Source: Pseudomonas yangonensis
GTDB lineage: Bacteria > Pseudomonadota > Gammaproteobacteria > Pseudomonadales > Pseudomonadaceae
Assembly (NCBI RefSeq): GCF_009932725.1
Contig: NZ_BLJU01000001.1
Location: 186,001 to 250,000 of the forward strand
DNA length: 64,000 nt
Direction of reading: 5' to 3'
Both the position numbers and the translations under genes were made by a program. This document shows positions 19,408 through 27,389 of the stretch, piece after piece (positions within the stretch are counted from its first letter, which is position 1; every line of letters begins with the position of its first letter). The notes under the pieces were generated by a model. That model worked only from the letters and a program-made list of their open reading frames with translations, had not been told where the DNA came from and searched no databases.

Positions 19408-20450
19408 GCGCGCAGCAGGTGTTGCGCCTCGGTTATCGGCGTGCCGTGCTGCGGCGCTGGGCATGCCTGGGCGTGCTGGCGGTGTTGCTGCTGGCCTGTT
19501 TCATCGCCGATCTGGCCACCGGCCCGGCTGGCCTGAGTTGGTGGGACGTGGCGCGCGGCCTGTTGCAGCCACAGCATCTGGATGCCGCGCAGGCGGTGAT
19601 CATCCTGGAGATTCGTGTGCCCTATGCGCTGATGGCGCTGGTGGTTGGCGCCAGCCTGGGTCTGGCTGGTGCGGAGATGCAGACGGCGCTCAACAACCCC
19701 CTGGCCAGCCCCTTTACCTTGGGCGTCGGCGCGGCAGCGACCCTCGGCGCGGCGCTGGTAATCCTGCTGCGGCCCAATCTGGCCGGGCTTGGCGCCGATC
19801 TGCTGCTGCCACTGGCGGCATTCGTCTGCGCCTTCATCTCCTGCCTGCTGCTGCTTCTGGTAGCGCGGGTGCTGGGCGAGGCGCTGCACACTTTGGTGCT
19901 GTTCGGCATCGCCCTGCTGTTCGGGCTCAATGCGCTGGTCGGGCTGCTGCAGTTTCTCGCCGATGCCGATGCGCTGCAGCAAATCGTGTTCTGGACACTG
20001 GGCAGTCTGGCGCGTGCCGACCTGCAGCGGGTGGCGCTGGTGGCTGCGGTGCTTGCCCTGTGCCTGACCCTGGCTATGCGCCAGGCCTGGGCCATGACCA
20101 GCCTGCGCGGTGGCGAGGAGCAGGCGCGCAGCCTGGGCATTCGTGTCGGTCGCCTGCGCACCTTCGTGCTGCTGCGGGTCAGCCTGCTAACCGGCGTGGC
20201 CACGGCCTTCGTCGGCGAGGTCGGCTTCATCGGCCTGGTCGGGCCGCACGTGGCGCGCCTGCTGCTGGGCGAGGATCACCGTTTCTACCTGCCCGGCAGT
20301 GCCCTGGCTGGTGCCTTGCTGCTGTCGCTGGCCTCGCTGGCCAGCCGCGCGCTGCTGCCCGGGGTGATCCTGCCGGTGGGGCTGGTCACTGCCGTGGTCG
20401 GCGTACCGCTGTTTATCGGCCTGATCCTGGCGCGGGGGCGCAGCCTATGA
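19404..20450 (+). CDS. FecCD-family iron-complex ABC transporter permease
   Basis: The product (348 aa) is a membrane permease of the BtuC/FecCD family with about ten hydrophobic segments. Family marks include VPYALMALVVGASLGLAGAE, MQTALNNPLASPFTLGV, FVGEVGFIGLVGPHVAR and the C-terminal GVILPVGLVTAVVGVPLFIG. The start is a GTG overlapping the upstream stop. One permease gene implies a homodimer. The next gene, its ATPase, begins four bases before this stop (ATGA). Confidence 0.93.
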   Translation: MSAQQVLRLGYRRAVLRRWACLGVLAVLLLACFIADLATGPAGLSWWDVARGLLQPQHLDAAQAVIILEIRVPYALMALVVGASLGLAGAEMQTALNNPLASPFTLGVGAAATLGAALVILLRPNLAGLGADLLLPLAAFVCAFISCLLLLLVARVLGEALHTLVLFGIALLFGLNALVGLLQFLADADALQQIVFWTLGSLARADLQRVALVAAVLALCLTLAMRQAWAMTSLRGGEEQARSLGIRVGRLRTFVLLRVSLLTGVATAFVGEVGFIGLVGPHVARLLLGEDHRFYLPGSALAGALLLSLASLASRALLPGVILPVGLVTAVVGVPLFIGLILARGRSL

Positions 20451-21250
20451 GCCTGCTGATCGAAGGGCTGGGACTGAGCTATGGCGCGCGCAGCATCCTG
20501 CAGGAGCTGACCCTGCCTGCCGTGGAGGCCGGCAGCCTGGTCGGCGTGCTCGGGCCCAATGGCGTTGGCAAATCCTCGCTGCTGCGTGCGATTGCCGGCT
20601 TGCAGGTTTGTCAGGGAAGGGCGCGGTTGGGGAAAGCGACCTTGAGCGGTATGCCACCCTGGCGCCAGCAGGCGAAGGTGGCGTACCTGCCACAACAACT
20701 GCCACAGGCGGTGTCGCTGCTGGCCTACGAAAGCCTGCTGGCGGCGGCGCGTGCGCGTTGTCCGCAGCTTGCATCGCGTGAGCTGACGGCGCGGGTTGAA
20801 GCCATCCTGCAGCGCCTGGGTATCGAGCGCCTGGCTTTGCAGCGCATGGATCGCCTGTCGGGCGGGCAGCGGCAATTGCTTGGCCTGGCGCAGGCGCTGG
20901 TCGGTGAGCCGCAGCTGCTGCTACTCGACGAGCCCACCAGCGCGCTCGATCTGCACTGGCAGCTGCGCGTGCTCGACTGCGTCGCCGAACGTTGCCGTAA
21001 CGAGCAGGCGATCGCCCTGGTGGCCTGCCATGACCTCAATCTGGCGCTGCGTTTCTGTACTCATCTACTGCTGCTGGCGCCGGGAGGGGCTTACCGCTTC
21101 GGCGCTGCGGATCAGGTGCTCGACACTGCCTGGTTGCGCCGTGCCTACGGCATCGAGGCGCGTATCGAGCATTGCTCTCTCGGTCAGGCACTGGTGTTGG
21201 CCGACCGTCCTCTGCTCACGCAATCATTCAATCATGCCGAACGGCCGTAG
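20447..21250 (+). CDS. ATP-binding protein of iron-complex ABC transporter
   Basis: The product (267 aa) is the cytoplasmic ATPase of the same importer. Walker A is GPNGVGKSSLL, the Q-loop region is AYLPQQLPQAVSLL, the signature is LSGGQRQLLGLAQAL and Walker B is [12 protein letters not shown], followed by the switch histidine in ACHDLNLALRF. The ATG at 20447 is chosen from the overlap with the permease stop; the open frame extends much further upstream but is only a shadow of the permease. It is the last gene of the receptor/transporter operon, followed by a strong hairpin. Confidence 0.94.
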   Translation: MSLLIEGLGLSYGARSILQELTLPAVEAGSLVGVLGPNGVGKSSLLRAIAGLQVCQGRARLGKATLSGMPPWRQQAKVAYLPQQLPQAVSLLAYESLLAAARARCPQLASRELTARVEAILQRLGIERLALQRMDRLSGGQRQLLGLAQALVGEPQLLLLDEPTSALDLHWQLRVLDCVAERCRNEQAIALVACHDLNLALRFCTHLLLLAPGGAYRFGAADQVLDTAWLRRAYGIEARIEHCSLGQALVLADRPLLTQSFNHAERP

Positions 21251-21260
21251 TTCGTTCACC

Positions 21261-21289
21261 GCGCCCTGGCGCTGCGCCTGCCAGGGCGC
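21261..21289 (+). terminator. Strong hairpin after the iron ABC transporter operon
   Basis: GCGCCCTGGC and GCCAGGGCGC form a perfect ten-base-pair stem with a nine-base loop ten bases after the ATPase stop. A run of five T lies about a dozen bases further on, so this is probably the operon terminator, though not of textbook spacing. Confidence 0.55.
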
Positions 21290-21742
21290 TCGTGCAGGCA
21301 CTTTTTGCACAGCAGCGAGGCGCGCTGGAAAGAGCACGAATGTCTGCTGCAACGGCACTGAAACACAGCTGCGCCAAACTGGCTGAAAGCCCCGCCTGTT
21401 CAGCATTTCAGAACGTTTTGTGTGATATCCGGAACGAGATGAAATTAGGCAGAATTTCCGGTTGATCTGCGTGGCGCATGGTCTTAAAGTCCGCGCCCGA
21501 ACGTCCATGCTGGAAACGATCCATCCGGCTCAAGTACTGACGACGAGAGGTTGCCGGCCGGCTGATGGTCGGTACCGGTGATGCTCGGCGACATGCCTTG
21601 GGAAGTAGGCGAACCAAAGTGGGGAAACTGTCAGACGTTCAGGCTCGCGCATGGCGCGGCCAGCCCCGACACGTAGTGGAACCTGCAAGCGGTTCTGCTG
21701 CCCGAATCAATGTGTTCCCGGTTTTGCCATTGGAGTCCCAGC
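21290..21742 (+). other. Long non-coding region before speC
   Basis: About 450 bases separate the upstream operon hairpin from speC. I find no convincing gene: the short frames lack ribosome sites and family character. The part closest to speC contains TGGAGT as ribosome site ten bases before the ATG. The length leaves room for a structured leader or small RNA, but I see no recognisable class. Confidence 0.4.
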
Positions 21743-22906
21743 ATGTCGATCAAGGTCGAAGACTACTACGCACCCGCCACTTTCCAGCGCATGAAGGCAT
21801 TCGCTGATCAGCACGAAACCCCCTTCGTGGTGATCGACCGGCAGATCATTGCCGATGCTTACGACCAGCTGGGCAACTGCTTCCCGTTCGCCAAGGTCTA
21901 CTACGCGGTCAAGGCCAACCCGGCCATCGAGATCATCGAGCTGCTGCGCGACAAGGGTTCGAGCTTCGACATCGCCTCGATCTACGAGCTGGACAAAGTC
22001 ATGAGCGCCGGCGTCGGCCCCGAGCGCATCAGCTACGGCAACACCATCAAGAAGGCGCGGGACATTCGCTACTTCTATGAAAAGGGCGTGCGCCTGTTCG
22101 CCACCGACTCCGAAGCCGATCTGCGCAATATCGCCAAGGCTGCTCCGGGCTCCAAGGTTTACGTGCGCATCCTCACCGAAGGCTCGACCAGCGCCGACTG
22201 GCCGCTGTCGCGCAAGTTCGGTTGCCAGCCGGACATGGCCCTGGATCTGCTGATCCTGGCCAAGCAACTGGGCCTGGTGCCTTATGGCATCTCCTTCCAC
22301 GTCGGCAGTCAGCAGCGCGATATCGACGTGTGGGACGCCGCCATCGCCAAGGTCAAGGTGATCTTCGAGCGCCTGCGCGAGGAGGACGGCATCACCCTGC
22401 AGATGATCAACATGGGCGGCGGCTTCCCGGCCAACTACATCCAGCGCACCAACGACCTGGAAACCTATGCCGAGGAAATCACCCGCTTCCTCAAGGAAGA
22501 CTTCGGTGACGAACTGCCGGAAATCATCCTCGAGCCGGGCCGCTCGCTGATCGCTAATGCCGGCGTGCTGGTATCGGAAGTGGTGCTGGTGGCGCGCAAG
22601 TCGCGCACCGCCGTGGAGCGCTGGGTGTATGCCGACGTCGGCAAGTTCAGCGGCCTGATCGAAACCATGGACGAGTCGATCAAGTTCCCCATCTGGACCG
22701 AGAAGAAGGGCGAGATGGAAGAGGTGGTGATCGCCGGTCCGACCTGCGACAGCGCTGACATCATGTACGAGCACTACAAGTACGGCCTGCCACTGAACCT
22801 GGCCAGCGGCGACCGCCTGTACTGGCTGTCCACCGGCGCCTACACCACCAGTTACAGCGCGGTGGAGTTCAACGGCTTCCCGCCGCTGAAGTCCTACTAC
22901 CTGTAA
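21743..22906 (+). CDS. speC: Ornithine decarboxylase SpeC
   Basis: The product (387 aa) is a PLP-dependent fold-III decarboxylase making putrescine from ornithine. Lys57 in YYAVKANPA binds [14 protein letters not shown] is the phosphate-binding glycine loop; [11 protein letters not shown] and the catalytic Cys in [12 protein letters not shown] complete the site. This is the short, eukaryotic-type form used by pseudomonads, without the wing domain of the large enterobacterial enzyme. The ATG at 21743 is preferred over an upstream in-frame GTG or ATG for its ribosome site and family length. A terminator follows 20 bases after the stop. Confidence 0.95.
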   Translation: MSIKVEDYYAPATFQRMKAFADQHETPFVVIDRQIIADAYDQLGNCFPFAKVYYAVKANPAIEIIELLRDKGSSFDIASIYELDKVMSAGVGPERISYGNTIKKARDIRYFYEKGVRLFATDSEADLRNIAKAAPGSKVYVRILTEGSTSADWPLSRKFGCQPDMALDLLILAKQLGLVPYGISFHVGSQQRDIDVWDAAIAKVKVIFERLREEDGITLQMINMGGGFPANYIQRTNDLETYAEEITRFLKEDFGDELPEIILEPGRSLIANAGVLVSEVVLVARKSRTAVERWVYADVGKFSGLIETMDESIKFPIWTEKKGEMEEVVIAGPTCDSADIMYEHYKYGLPLNLASGDRLYWLSTGAYTTSYSAVEFNGFPPLKSYYL

Positions 22907-22926
22907 GGCCCCACGCAAACTGAATG

Positions 22927-22949
22927 CGCCCACCCTGTGTGGGCGTTTT
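22927..22949 (+). terminator. Rho-independent terminator of speC
   Basis: CGCCCAC-CCTGT-GTGGGCG is a seven-base-pair stem followed directly by TTTT, 20 bases after the speC stop. Confidence 0.85.
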
Positions 22950-22984
22950 CATTTATGCCGCCGTGGCTGTTGTTTGTTGTGCAA

Positions 22985-23003
22985 GCTATTTAGAATCATT
23001 ATC
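22985..23003. promoter_or_regulatory. Strong Fur box before piuC
   Basis: GCTATTTAGAATCATTATC matches 15 of 19 positions of the Fur consensus, with the right ten all identical. It lies 25 bases before the piuC start, fitting iron repression of this gene. Confidence 0.8.
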
Positions 23004-23027
23004 ACCTTACACCTGTGGAGAGGGCGC

Positions 23028-23696
23028 ATGCTGCTGATCATCCCTGACGTGCTCGACGCCGAGCAGTTGCGTCAGTACCGTGCCGCGCTCGAAGCGGCAA
23101 ACTGGCAGGACGGGCGAATCAGTGCCGGGCATCAGGCGATACAGGCCAAGAGCAATCAGCAACTGGCGCAGGACGATCCACTGGTGACCCAGCTCGGCGA
23201 CTTTCTGCTCGACTGTCTTAGCCGCCATCCGCGGTTCATGGCTGCCGCGCTGCCGCTCAAGGTGGTGCCGCCGCGTTTCAACCGGTATGTCGGCGGCGGC
23301 CAATACGGCGATCACATCGACAATGCCATCTTCAGCGTACCGGGCACTGCGCATCGTATTCGCGCGGACCTCTCGGCCACCCTGTTCTTCAGTGAACCGC
23401 ACGAATACGACGGCGGTGAACTGGTGATGCAGGACCGGCGCATCAAACTGCCGGCCGGGCACATGGTGCTTTATTCCAGTGGCTGCCTGCATCGCGTCGA
23501 ACCGGTGACGCGGGGTGTCCGTCTGGCCTCGTTCTTCTGGGTGCAGAGCCTGGTGCGTCAGGATGATCAGCGCACCGTTCTGCTGGAGCTCGATGACAGC
23601 ATCCAGGCGCTGCGTCAGCAGGTACCGGACAGCGCCGAACTGCTGCGGCTGACCGGCATCTACCACAACCTGCTGCGGCAGTGGTCGCAGACCTGA
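23028..23696 (+). CDS. piuC: PiuC, Fe(II)/2-oxoglutarate-dependent hydroxylase (PKHD type)
   Basis: The product (222 aa) belongs to the PKHD/YbiX hydroxylases that accompany catecholate receptors. Iron ligands are His96 and Asp98 ([10 protein letters not shown]) and His155 ([11 protein letters not shown]), with Arg165 for 2-oxoglutarate. The gene is iron-regulated in P. aeruginosa and lies close to piuA and speC there; the same gene order appears here. The ATG at 23028 has GGAGAGGG just upstream; an earlier in-frame start would place the Fur box inside the gene. The substrate of the enzyme is not firmly known. Confidence 0.94.
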   Translation: MLLIIPDVLDAEQLRQYRAALEAANWQDGRISAGHQAIQAKSNQQLAQDDPLVTQLGDFLLDCLSRHPRFMAAALPLKVVPPRFNRYVGGGQYGDHIDNAIFSVPGTAHRIRADLSATLFFSEPHEYDGGELVMQDRRIKLPAGHMVLYSSGCLHRVEPVTRGVRLASFFWVQSLVRQDDQRTVLLELDDSIQALRQQVPDSAELLRLTGIYHNLLRQWSQT

Positions 23697-23716
23697 ACGC
23701 ATCTGGAGAGCCCCGC

Positions 23717-24826
23717 ATGAGCCTGCCCCCGCTGGCACAGATACCTGCCGACATTGCTTGCGTGGCCGACTACAGCGTCCATGCTCGCGAGCGCCTCGGC
23801 GAGCAGGCCTGGGCTTATCTGGCCGGAGGCGCAGCCGATGAGCTGACCCTGCAGGACAACCGCCAGGCCTTCGACCGCTTGCGCCTGCGCAGCCGGGTCC
23901 TGCAGGACCTGCAGGGTGGACACACGCGCCTGCGGCTGTTCGGCGATGACTTTGCTCACCCGATCTTCGTCGCGCCGGTGGCCTACCAGCAGCTCGCTCA
24001 CCCGGACGGCGAACTGGCATGCGTGCTGGGCGCCGGTGCCATGGGAGCCGGCATGCTGGTCAGCACCCAGGCCAGCGTCGAACTGGAGGCCATCGCTGCA
24101 CAGGCGCAGGCGCCGCTTTGGTTTCAGCTGTATATCCAGGCCGATCGCGACTTCACCGTAACGCTGATCCGTCGGGCCGAGGCGGCCGGCTACCGCGCTC
24201 TGGTGGTCACCGTGGATGCGCCGGTGAGCGGCATTCGCAACCGCGAGCAGCGCGCAGGTTTCGTTCTGCCGCCCGGTATCGAGGCGGTCAATTTACGGGG
24301 CATGCGCCCGCAGCCCGGTGGCGCTCCGCCTGGCGACAGTCTGCTGCTCGGCGGTCCGTTGCTGGCGGCGGCGCCAACCTGGCGCGACCTGGCCTGGCTG
24401 CGAGAGCAGACCCGCCTGCCGATTCTGCTCAAGGGGATTCTGGGCGCCGCTGATGCCGAGCAGGCGCTGGCAGCCGGCGTCGACGGGCTGATCGTCTCCA
24501 ATCATGGCGGACGTACCCTCGACAGCCTGCCGGCGACCATCGATGCACTGCCGGAGGTGGCGGCAGTGGTGCAGGGCCGCATTCCTCTGCTGCTCGACGG
24601 CGGCGTGCGGCGTGGCACCGATGTCCTCAAGGCGCTGGCGCTGGGTGCCAATGCCGTGCTGGTGGGCCGGCCCTGTGTCTTCGCCCTGGCCACGGCCGGT
24701 GCTCTGGGGGTGGCGCATGTGCTGCAGATTCTGCGCGCCGAGCTGGAAGTCGCCATGGCACTGACTGGCTGCAAGGACCTCGCCAGTATCGGCCCTCAGC
24801 TGATCTTCACCCCGTCCCGTCTCTGA
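23717..24826 (+). CDS. FMN-dependent alpha-hydroxy-acid oxidase/dehydrogenase
   Basis: The product (369 aa) has the TIM-barrel fold of lactate, glycolate and mandelate oxidases. It shows WAYLAGGAADELTLQDNRQAF near the N-terminus, LWFQLYIQADRDFT, the lysine motif LPILLKGIL, catalytic His in VSNHGGRTLD and the FMN-phosphate region LLLDGGVRRGTDVLKALALG. No membrane-insertion loop is apparent. It starts 20 bases after piuC with GGAGAG before the ATG, so it is probably co-transcribed and iron-regulated. The substrate cannot be named from sequence; short 2-hydroxy acids such as lactate or glycolate are typical. Confidence 0.9.
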   Translation: MSLPPLAQIPADIACVADYSVHARERLGEQAWAYLAGGAADELTLQDNRQAFDRLRLRSRVLQDLQGGHTRLRLFGDDFAHPIFVAPVAYQQLAHPDGELACVLGAGAMGAGMLVSTQASVELEAIAAQAQAPLWFQLYIQADRDFTVTLIRRAEAAGYRALVVTVDAPVSGIRNREQRAGFVLPPGIEAVNLRGMRPQPGGAPPGDSLLLGGPLLAAAPTWRDLAWLREQTRLPILLKGILGAADAEQALAAGVDGLIVSNHGGRTLDSLPATIDALPEVAAVVQGRIPLLLDGGVRRGTDVLKALALGANAVLVGRPCVFALATAGALGVAHVLQILRAELEVAMALTGCKDLASIGPQLIFTPSRL

Positions 24827-24928
24827 GCGGGCACCTGCGCAGAGCCTATTCGGCAGGGGGTTGGTACCTCTGCGTGGATGGCGCGGCGGCGCGAAAAGCT
24901 GGCTGCGCGACGCGCACGAGCAATCGCT

Positions 24929-24961
24929 AAATAAGAATGCATTCAAGAGTGCTTCTTATTT
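24929..24961. terminator. AT-rich hairpin after the alpha-hydroxy-acid oxidase gene
   Basis: AAATAAGAA and TTCTTATTT form a nine-base-pair stem, continued past a single bulged T by GCA/TGC, with an eight-base loop. It lies about 100 bases after the oxidase stop and before piuA. Termination is likely but other roles (binding site, mRNA stability) are possible. Confidence 0.45.
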
Positions 24962-25075
24962 GACTTTGAATTATTTACAAATAATATACGTTCGCTTTTA
25001 GCTGCTGGCCTCGTGCAGGTCTGCCGGCTGGGCGTCGGCGCGCGGATTCGTAAGGGAGTTGGTGCGCGATCGAAT

Positions 25076-25094
25076 ATAAATAATTATCAATAAT
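25076..25094. promoter_or_regulatory. Fur-like box before piuA
   Basis: Read on the minus strand the site contains TGATAAT followed by TATT and matches about 12 of 19 positions of the Fur consensus. It lies 18 bases before the piuA start in a strongly AT-rich stretch and would overlap the promoter or ribosome site. Confidence 0.6.
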
Positions 25095-25112
25095 CAAGAG
25101 TACGTATTCTCG

Positions 25113-27311
25113 ATGAGTGCCAAGAACAATCTGCATGCTCTGCCTGCCAAGCGCCTGCTTGCCACCGCCGTCGGCCTGGCCATCGCCACGCTGACCCTGC
25201 CGGCCCTGGCCGACAATTCGGTCAAGCTCGACAGTGTCACCGTCAAGGGGGAACGTGACGGGGATTACAAGACCGAGTCGGCGTCCTCGGTCAAATACAC
25301 CGCGCCGCTGCTGGACACCCCGCAGACCGTGACCGTGGTACCGCAGAAGGTAATCGCCGAGCAGCAGGCGCTGAGCCTGCGCCAGGTGCTGTCGAACGTC
25401 TCCGGTATCACCTTTACCGCCGGGGAGGGCGGCGGTGGTTCCGGTGACAGCATCAACATCCGTGGCTTCAGCGCCAACGCCAACATGCAGATCGACGGCC
25501 TGCGTGACAGCGCGCAAACCAACCGTACCGACACCTTCAACATCGAGTCCGTTGAGGTCATCAAGGGGCCGAACTCGGTGTTCGGCGGCAGCGGCACTAC
25601 GGGCGGCAGCATCAATCAGGTGACCAAGGCGCCGGTGCAGCGCGACTTCACCCGCATCGGCGCCGGCCTGGGCACCGACAACTATCATCGACTGACGCTG
25701 GACAGTAACCAGACCCTCGACGACATCGGTACCGACAGCGCCTTTCGCCTGAACCTGATGGCCCACGAAAACGACGTACCGGGTCGTGACGAAATCGACC
25801 GCAAGCGCTGGGGTATCGCGCCATCGCTGGCTCTGGGGCTGAGCGAAGACACCCGCCTGACCTTCAGCTACTTCCATCAGACCGACGACATCCTGCCGGA
25901 CTATGGTGTACCGGCGCGCGATGGCAAGAAGATCGCCGGCGTTGATCGCGAGGCTTACTTCGGCTGGAAGAACCTGGACAAGGACGACATCCGGACCGAC
26001 TCCTTCACCGTCAAGCTGGAGCACAGCTTCAACGACAGCCTGAGCCTGCAAAACCTCACCCGCTACAGTCAGATCGACCGCAATACGGTGGTTTCCGCCT
26101 CCCACGTCAACATCACCGGTGTGCCGGCTGGCAATTACCTGCCTGCCGGGCCGCAGGCCTATGGGCGTGACGTGAACAGCGAGATGCTGATCAACCAGAC
26201 CAACCTGCGCGCCGACTTCGAAACCTTCGGCCTGCTGCACAGCCTGGCCACTGGTGTGGAAATCTCCCGGGAGAATTACGACCTGCTGGTCTACAACCAC
26301 GGCCTGGGCGGTTATCCAGCCGACGGCTACCCGCTGGGTAATCCGCCGGGCTACTGGAACGGAGCGGCGAACAAGACCCTGACAGCCGACACCTCGACCC
26401 GTCTCGACAATCAGGCCGTGTACGTTTTTGACACCATCGCCCTGAGTCCGGACTGGGACCTGAGCCTGGGGCTGCGCTACGACTGGGTGGAGGGTGACTA
26501 CAAGAGCACCGCACTGCCGGCCGGTACCCTGACCAAGCTGGACACACGCGATGAGGAACTCAGCGGGCGCGTTGGGCTGGTCTACAAACCCGCTGACAAT
26601 GGCCGGATCTACGTGGCCTACGGTACCTCCTTCAACCCCTCGGCCGAGAACCTGGTGACGACTGGCGGTGGCGTTTCGGCCGCGACGGCCGATCTGGCGC
26701 CGGAGAAGAACAAGACCTGGGAGCTGGGGACCAAGTGGGAGCTGCTCGACCGTCGCCTGGAGCTGGATGCGGCGATCTTCCGTGTGGAAAAGACCAACGC
26801 CCGTGAAACCATGCTTGACGGCAGTACCCAGCTTGCCGGCGAGCAGCGCGTTGACGGTATCGAACTGGGTATGACCGGTCACATAACCGAGCGCTGGGAT
26901 GTATTCGCCAACTACACGGTGCTCAGCAGCGAAACGCTCAAGGCATCCGACACCGCTGCCGGTATCGCGCGCGAAGGTCAGGCCCTGGCCAATACTCCGC
27001 CACGTTCGTTCAACCTGTGGACCTCCTATCAACTGCCGGCCGGCTGGAGTCTCGGCTATGGTGCGCGCTATGTCAGCGAACGCAACGTCAGCTCCAGTGG
27101 CGGCGCCAAGCTCGACGCCTACTGGCTGCACAACGCCATGGTCGGCTACCAGGTCAGCGACAATCTCGATCTGCAGCTGAACCTCAACAACCTGTTCGAT
27201 GAGGACTACGTCGAGCGCGTGCGCCAGACGCCCGGTGCCGACAACCGGTCTTCGGCTATCGAATACGGCGATGGTCGCTCGGCCATCCTCTCTGCGACCT
27301 ACAGCTTCTGA
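25113..27311 (+). CDS. piuA: PiuA/Fiu-type TonB-dependent siderophore receptor
   Basis: The product (732 aa) is an outer-membrane receptor for catecholate siderophores; in P. aeruginosa PiuA is also a route for siderophore-conjugated beta-lactams. A signal peptide (residues 1-33, RLLATAVGLAIATLTLPALA) is followed by the TonB box region SVTVKG, a plug with LRQVLSNVSGITFTAGEGG, INIRGFSANANMQIDGLRD and GPNSVFGGSGTTGGSINQVT, and a 22-strand barrel ending in ILSATYSF with terminal Phe. The link to piuC nearby and speC beyond supports the name. A strong terminator follows 36 bases after the stop. Confidence 0.93.
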   Translation: MSAKNNLHALPAKRLLATAVGLAIATLTLPALADNSVKLDSVTVKGERDGDYKTESASSVKYTAPLLDTPQTVTVVPQKVIAEQQALSLRQVLSNVSGITFTAGEGGGGSGDSINIRGFSANANMQIDGLRDSAQTNRTDTFNIESVEVIKGPNSVFGGSGTTGGSINQVTKAPVQRDFTRIGAGLGTDNYHRLTLDSNQTLDDIGTDSAFRLNLMAHENDVPGRDEIDRKRWGIAPSLALGLSEDTRLTFSYFHQTDDILPDYGVPARDGKKIAGVDREAYFGWKNLDKDDIRTDSFTVKLEHSFNDSLSLQNLTRYSQIDRNTVVSASHVNITGVPAGNYLPAGPQAYGRDVNSEMLINQTNLRADFETFGLLHSLATGVEISRENYDLLVYNHGLGGYPADGYPLGNPPGYWNGAANKTLTADTSTRLDNQAVYVFDTIALSPDWDLSLGLRYDWVEGDYKSTALPAGTLTKLDTRDEELSGRVGLVYKPADNGRIYVAYGTSFNPSAENLVTTGGGVSAATADLAPEKNKTWELGTKWELLDRRLELDAAIFRVEKTNARETMLDGSTQLAGEQRVDGIELGMTGHITERWDVFANYTVLSSETLKASDTAAGIAREGQALANTPPRSFNLWTSYQLPAGWSLGYGARYVSERNVSSSGGAKLDAYWLHNAMVGYQVSDNLDLQLNLNNLFDEDYVERVRQTPGADNRSSAIEYGDGRSAILSATYSF

Positions 27312-27347
27312 GCAATCACCGCTTGATTCCGTAGTCCGCAATGCAGA

Positions 27348-27371
27348 ACGCCAGCCCTGGGGCTGGCGTTT
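27348..27371. terminator. Bidirectional terminator between two receptor genes
   Basis: ACGCCAGCCC-TG-GGGCTGGCGT gives a ten-base-pair stem followed by a T-run on the plus strand. It lies between the convergent ends of piuA and the minus-strand receptor gene and probably ends piuA transcripts at least. Confidence 0.85.
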
Positions 27372-27389
27372 TGCATGGGGCGGCGTGAG

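Noticed and set aside
19463..20446. Upstream extension of the iron ABC ATPase frame across the permease gene
   Set aside because: The extension is low-complexity Gly/Arg/Ala-rich sequence in a frame shifted relative to the real permease. The ATPase starts at 20447 with a typical ABC N-terminus.
21224..21508. Small open frame on the minus strand between the ABC operon and speC
   Set aside because: No ribosome site, no family character, and it crosses the strong hairpin at 21261; best seen as chance.
24975..27341. Very long open frame on the minus strand opposite piuA (about 790 codons)
   Set aside because: Its codon positions mirror those of the plus-strand receptor, it has no family motif, and the plus-strand protein has signal peptide, plug and barrel. 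Long antisense frames are expected at this GC content; the same holds for frames opposite fruA, gcd, prfC and both dipeptide-binding genes.
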